Of a stretch of DNA of 64,000 nt, positions 63,707-64,000 are shown piece by piece. Position 1 is the first letter of the stretch, and every line of letters begins with the position of its first letter. This DNA is from Lachnospiraceae bacterium YSB2008 (GTDB lineage: Bacteria > Bacillota > Clostridia > Lachnospirales > Lachnospiraceae), in the NCBI GenBank assembly GCA_000687655.1, contig JHWR01000008.1, forward strand, positions 62,001 to 126,000. Reading direction: 5' to 3'. The position numbers and the translations under genes were made by a program. The notes beneath the pieces are model-generated. The model was not told the DNA's origin. It saw nothing but the letters and a program-made list of their open reading frames with translations, and ran no database searches.

Positions 63707-64000
63707 ATGACTGACATACGTTCCTTGTACTTGGATGAACTAACTGAATATGTAAAGAGTCTTGGTGAGCCTGCGTTTCGTGCAAAGCAGATATTTGAGT
63801 GGCTTCATAAGAAGTATGTTGAAGGCGCAGATGATATGACGAATATCAGTAAGGCTCTTAGAGAGAAGATAAAAGATGATGTTGTTACACTTCAGGAAGA
63901 GACGAGACTTACTTCAAAAGAAGACGGCACCATCAAGTTCCTCTTCAGACTGAACGACGGACAGATGATAGAGACTGTATTCATGAGATATCATCATGGC
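63707..64000 (+). CDS. rlmN: 23S rRNA (adenine-2503-C2)-methyltransferase, 3' end beyond the window
   Basis: The first 98 codons only. The N-terminal HhH-like domain is typical: L-Y-L-D-E-L-T-E-Y-V, G-E-P-A-F-R-A-K-Q-I-F-E-W-L and K-F-L-F-R-L-N-D-G. In the family a radical SAM domain follows, which methylates A2503 of 23S rRNA and a tRNA adenosine; that part is not visible. It begins 2 bp after the rsmB stop, with AGGAG overlapping the rsmB end. Confidence 0.93.
   Translation, partial: MTDIRSLYLDELTEYVKSLGEPAFRAKQIFEWLHKKYVEGADDMTNISKALREKIKDDVVTLQEETRLTSKEDGTIKFLFRLNDGQMIETVFMRYHHG

Noticed and set aside
1-64000. Prophage, integrative element, insertion sequence, CRISPR-Cas or restriction system
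   Set aside because: No integrase, transposase, phage structural, Cas or restriction gene, and no direct-repeat array was seen.

Overview
The window looks like a chromosomal segment of a low-GC Gram-positive anaerobe of the Clostridia, most likely a Lachnospiraceae member. The reasons are a tryptophan T-box leader, a perfect CIRCE operator, an L10 leader, a sortase anchor of the T-P-K-T-G type, a TagB/TagF-like polymerase, and a strong bias to AGA (Arg) and CTT (Leu) codons with purine-rich Shine-Dalgarno sites. The genus cannot be fixed from the sequence. I see no rRNA, tRNA, CRISPR array, insertion sequence or prophage. Function names rest on motif reading, not on database searches.

Layout. 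1-4.3 kb: end of a ComEA-type protein, an orphan OmpR-type response regulator, a fusion of an inactive-looking HSL-type hydrolase with an LCM-type methyltransferase, and an AMP-forming acyl ligase. 4.5-15 kb, cell envelope: a membrane-anchored GH25 lysozyme, a 1693-residue wall-anchored subtilisin with Cna-B and VaFE repeats behind a structured leader, a two-domain glycerophosphotransferase, and a cytosolic GH13 enzyme. 15.1-17.1 kb (minus strand): a diguanylate cyclase with a LacI-type sugar sensor. 17.2-18.4 kb: L10 leader, rplJ, rplL and terminator, with no rpoBC behind them. 18.4-23.6 kb: an accessory-looking patch with two tiny ORFs and a 1552-residue YDG/MBG surface protein. 23.6-26.4 kb: clpB under CIRCE.

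26.5-29.9 kb holds what I find the most intriguing set: a CASTOR/POLLUX-type ion channel, a tiny acidic lipoprotein with two V-Y-G-P-P motifs, and a radical SAM/SPASM enzyme, tightly spaced. Then come nnr, alr, a CorC-like CBS protein, yebC, an M6-type lipoprotein protease, a cytidylate-kinase-like protein, glgA and rqcH. At 41.16-41.31 kb lies a non-coding inverted-repeat element with internal hairpins. 41.4-52.1 kb: yicC, gmk, rpoZ, priA, def and fmt, with a TPR protein carrying a degenerate J-domain and an HscC-like Hsp70 between def and fmt.

52.2-59.8 kb is a complete trp operon: Trp T-box, a tandem-ACT protein, then trpE-G-D-C-F-B-A, with a perfect palindrome between trpG and trpD. It runs tail-to-tail, 3 bp apart, into a 775-residue minus-strand protein with a lipid-kinase/HipA-like catalytic signature. 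The window ends in rsmB and the start of rlmN.
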